A DNA stretch of 64,000 nt. Source: Actinostola sp. cb2023 (taxonomy: Eukaryota; Cnidaria; Anthozoa; Actiniaria; Actinostolidae). The notes under the pieces were generated by a model, which saw nothing but the letters and a program-made list of their open reading frames with translations, ran no database searches and had not been told where the DNA came from. Positions 63,160-64,000 of this stretch are shown here, piece after piece; the first letter of the stretch is position 1, and each line of letters opens with the position of its first letter. Made by a program: the position numbers and the translations under genes. The stretch spans positions 1 to 64,000 of the forward strand of contig JAUJYZ010001585.1 in NCBI GenBank assembly GCA_033675265.1, in the 5' to 3' direction.

Positions 63160-64000
63160 GATGATGGCCACGGAAAAAAAATTACAGTCCATCATCATGA
63201 CCATGCTCACCATCATCATCATCACACACTGAAATGAACATAATCATTGTCAATGCCATAGCATCATATTATTGTCATGATAACTACAACCTAAGTGTTG
63301 AACTCTAACATAGATGATGACCACTAAAAAATACACCATCATCATGACCATGCTCACCATCATCATCATCATCAACAACTGAACATAATCATTGTCAATG
63401 CCATAATCATATTATTGTCATAACTACAACCTAAGTGTTGAACTCTAACATAGATGATGACCACTAAAATACACCATCATCATGACCATGCTCACCATCA
63501 TCATCATCACACAACTGAACATAATCATTGTCAATGCCATAATCATATTATTGTCATGATAACTACAACCTAAGTGTTGAACTCTAACATAGATGATGGT
63601 CACCATCAAAATGACAACCTAATCATCATCATCACACACACATTGAACATAATCATTGTCAATGCCTAATCATATTATTGTTGGCTACCTAAGTGTTGAA
63701 CTCTAACATAGATGATGACCACTAAAACACCATCATCATGACCATGCTCACCATCATCATCATCACACAACTGAACATAATCATTGTCAATGCCATAATC
63801 ATATTATTGTCATAACTACAAACTACAACCTAAGTGTTGAACTCTAACATAACTAAAACAACCTAATGACCATGCTCACCATCAACTCTAACATAGATGA
63901 TAACTACAACCTAAGTGTTGAACTCTAACATAGATGATGCCCCTAAAATACACCATCATCATGACCATGCTCACCATCATGACCATTGTCAATGCCATGC
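63160..64000. repeat. About 140-bp tandem array amplifying a splice-acceptor region
   Basis: Units contain GTTGAACTCTAACATAGATG, then CACCATCATCATGACCATGC and ATAATCATTGTCAATGCC. They recur near 63296, 63437, 63577, 63687, 63836 and 63918 and run off the window edge. On the minus strand each unit repeats CATCTATGTTAG followed by AGTTC, the same acceptor used by the exon at 63151. Confidence 0.88.

Overview
This is nuclear DNA from an animal. All genes are split by GT-AG introns (exons 21 to 422 nt) or are a single receptor exon, and the products are metazoan: an exocyst subunit, a Nudix hydrolase, an adhesion GPCR with SEA, TSP1 and CUB domains, and a rhodopsin-class GPCR. AT-rich sequence, very dense foldback (MITE-like) elements, LINE fragments and long tandem arrays suggest a marine invertebrate. 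An anthozoan cnidarian (coral or sea anemone) is my best guess, but this is inference, not proof.

Layout. 1-2274: no exon recognised; foldback elements and a 72-bp minisatellite. 2275-14984 (+): 3' half of EXOC1 (Sec3) in 16 exons; the 5' half lies outside the window. 15397-21731 (+): complete NUDT6 in 6 exons, starting about 200 bp after the EXOC1 poly(A) signal. 23676-30312 (-): an unrecognised gene with six supported exons, one probably missing, and a huge 17-bp tandem array in an intron. 30313-33775: intergenic, holding a broken LINE between two copies of a small DNA element. 33776-58673 (+): a 25-exon adhesion GPCR (signal peptide, Ser/Gly tract, SEA, TSP1, CUB, GPS, 7TM) whose introns hold most of the repeats, a U6 snRNA-like copy and a possible nested two-exon gene at 40.6 kb. 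60649-61725 (+): an intronless class A GPCR lacking the DRY motif. 62787-63151 (-): the last coding exon of another gene, its upstream intron filled by a tandem array.

The neighbours do not look like one pathway: housekeeping trafficking (EXOC1), a probably mitochondrial hydrolase (NUDT6) and two unrelated receptors. The most interesting points are: the adhesion GPCR keeps a SEA cleavage-type motif but has Gly where the GPS nucleophile should be; several tandem arrays have amplified splice-site-like or transposon-terminal sequences; an EXOC1 exon has a one-base frame disruption. Many very long open frames in this window are artefacts of simple repeats and are listed as rejected.
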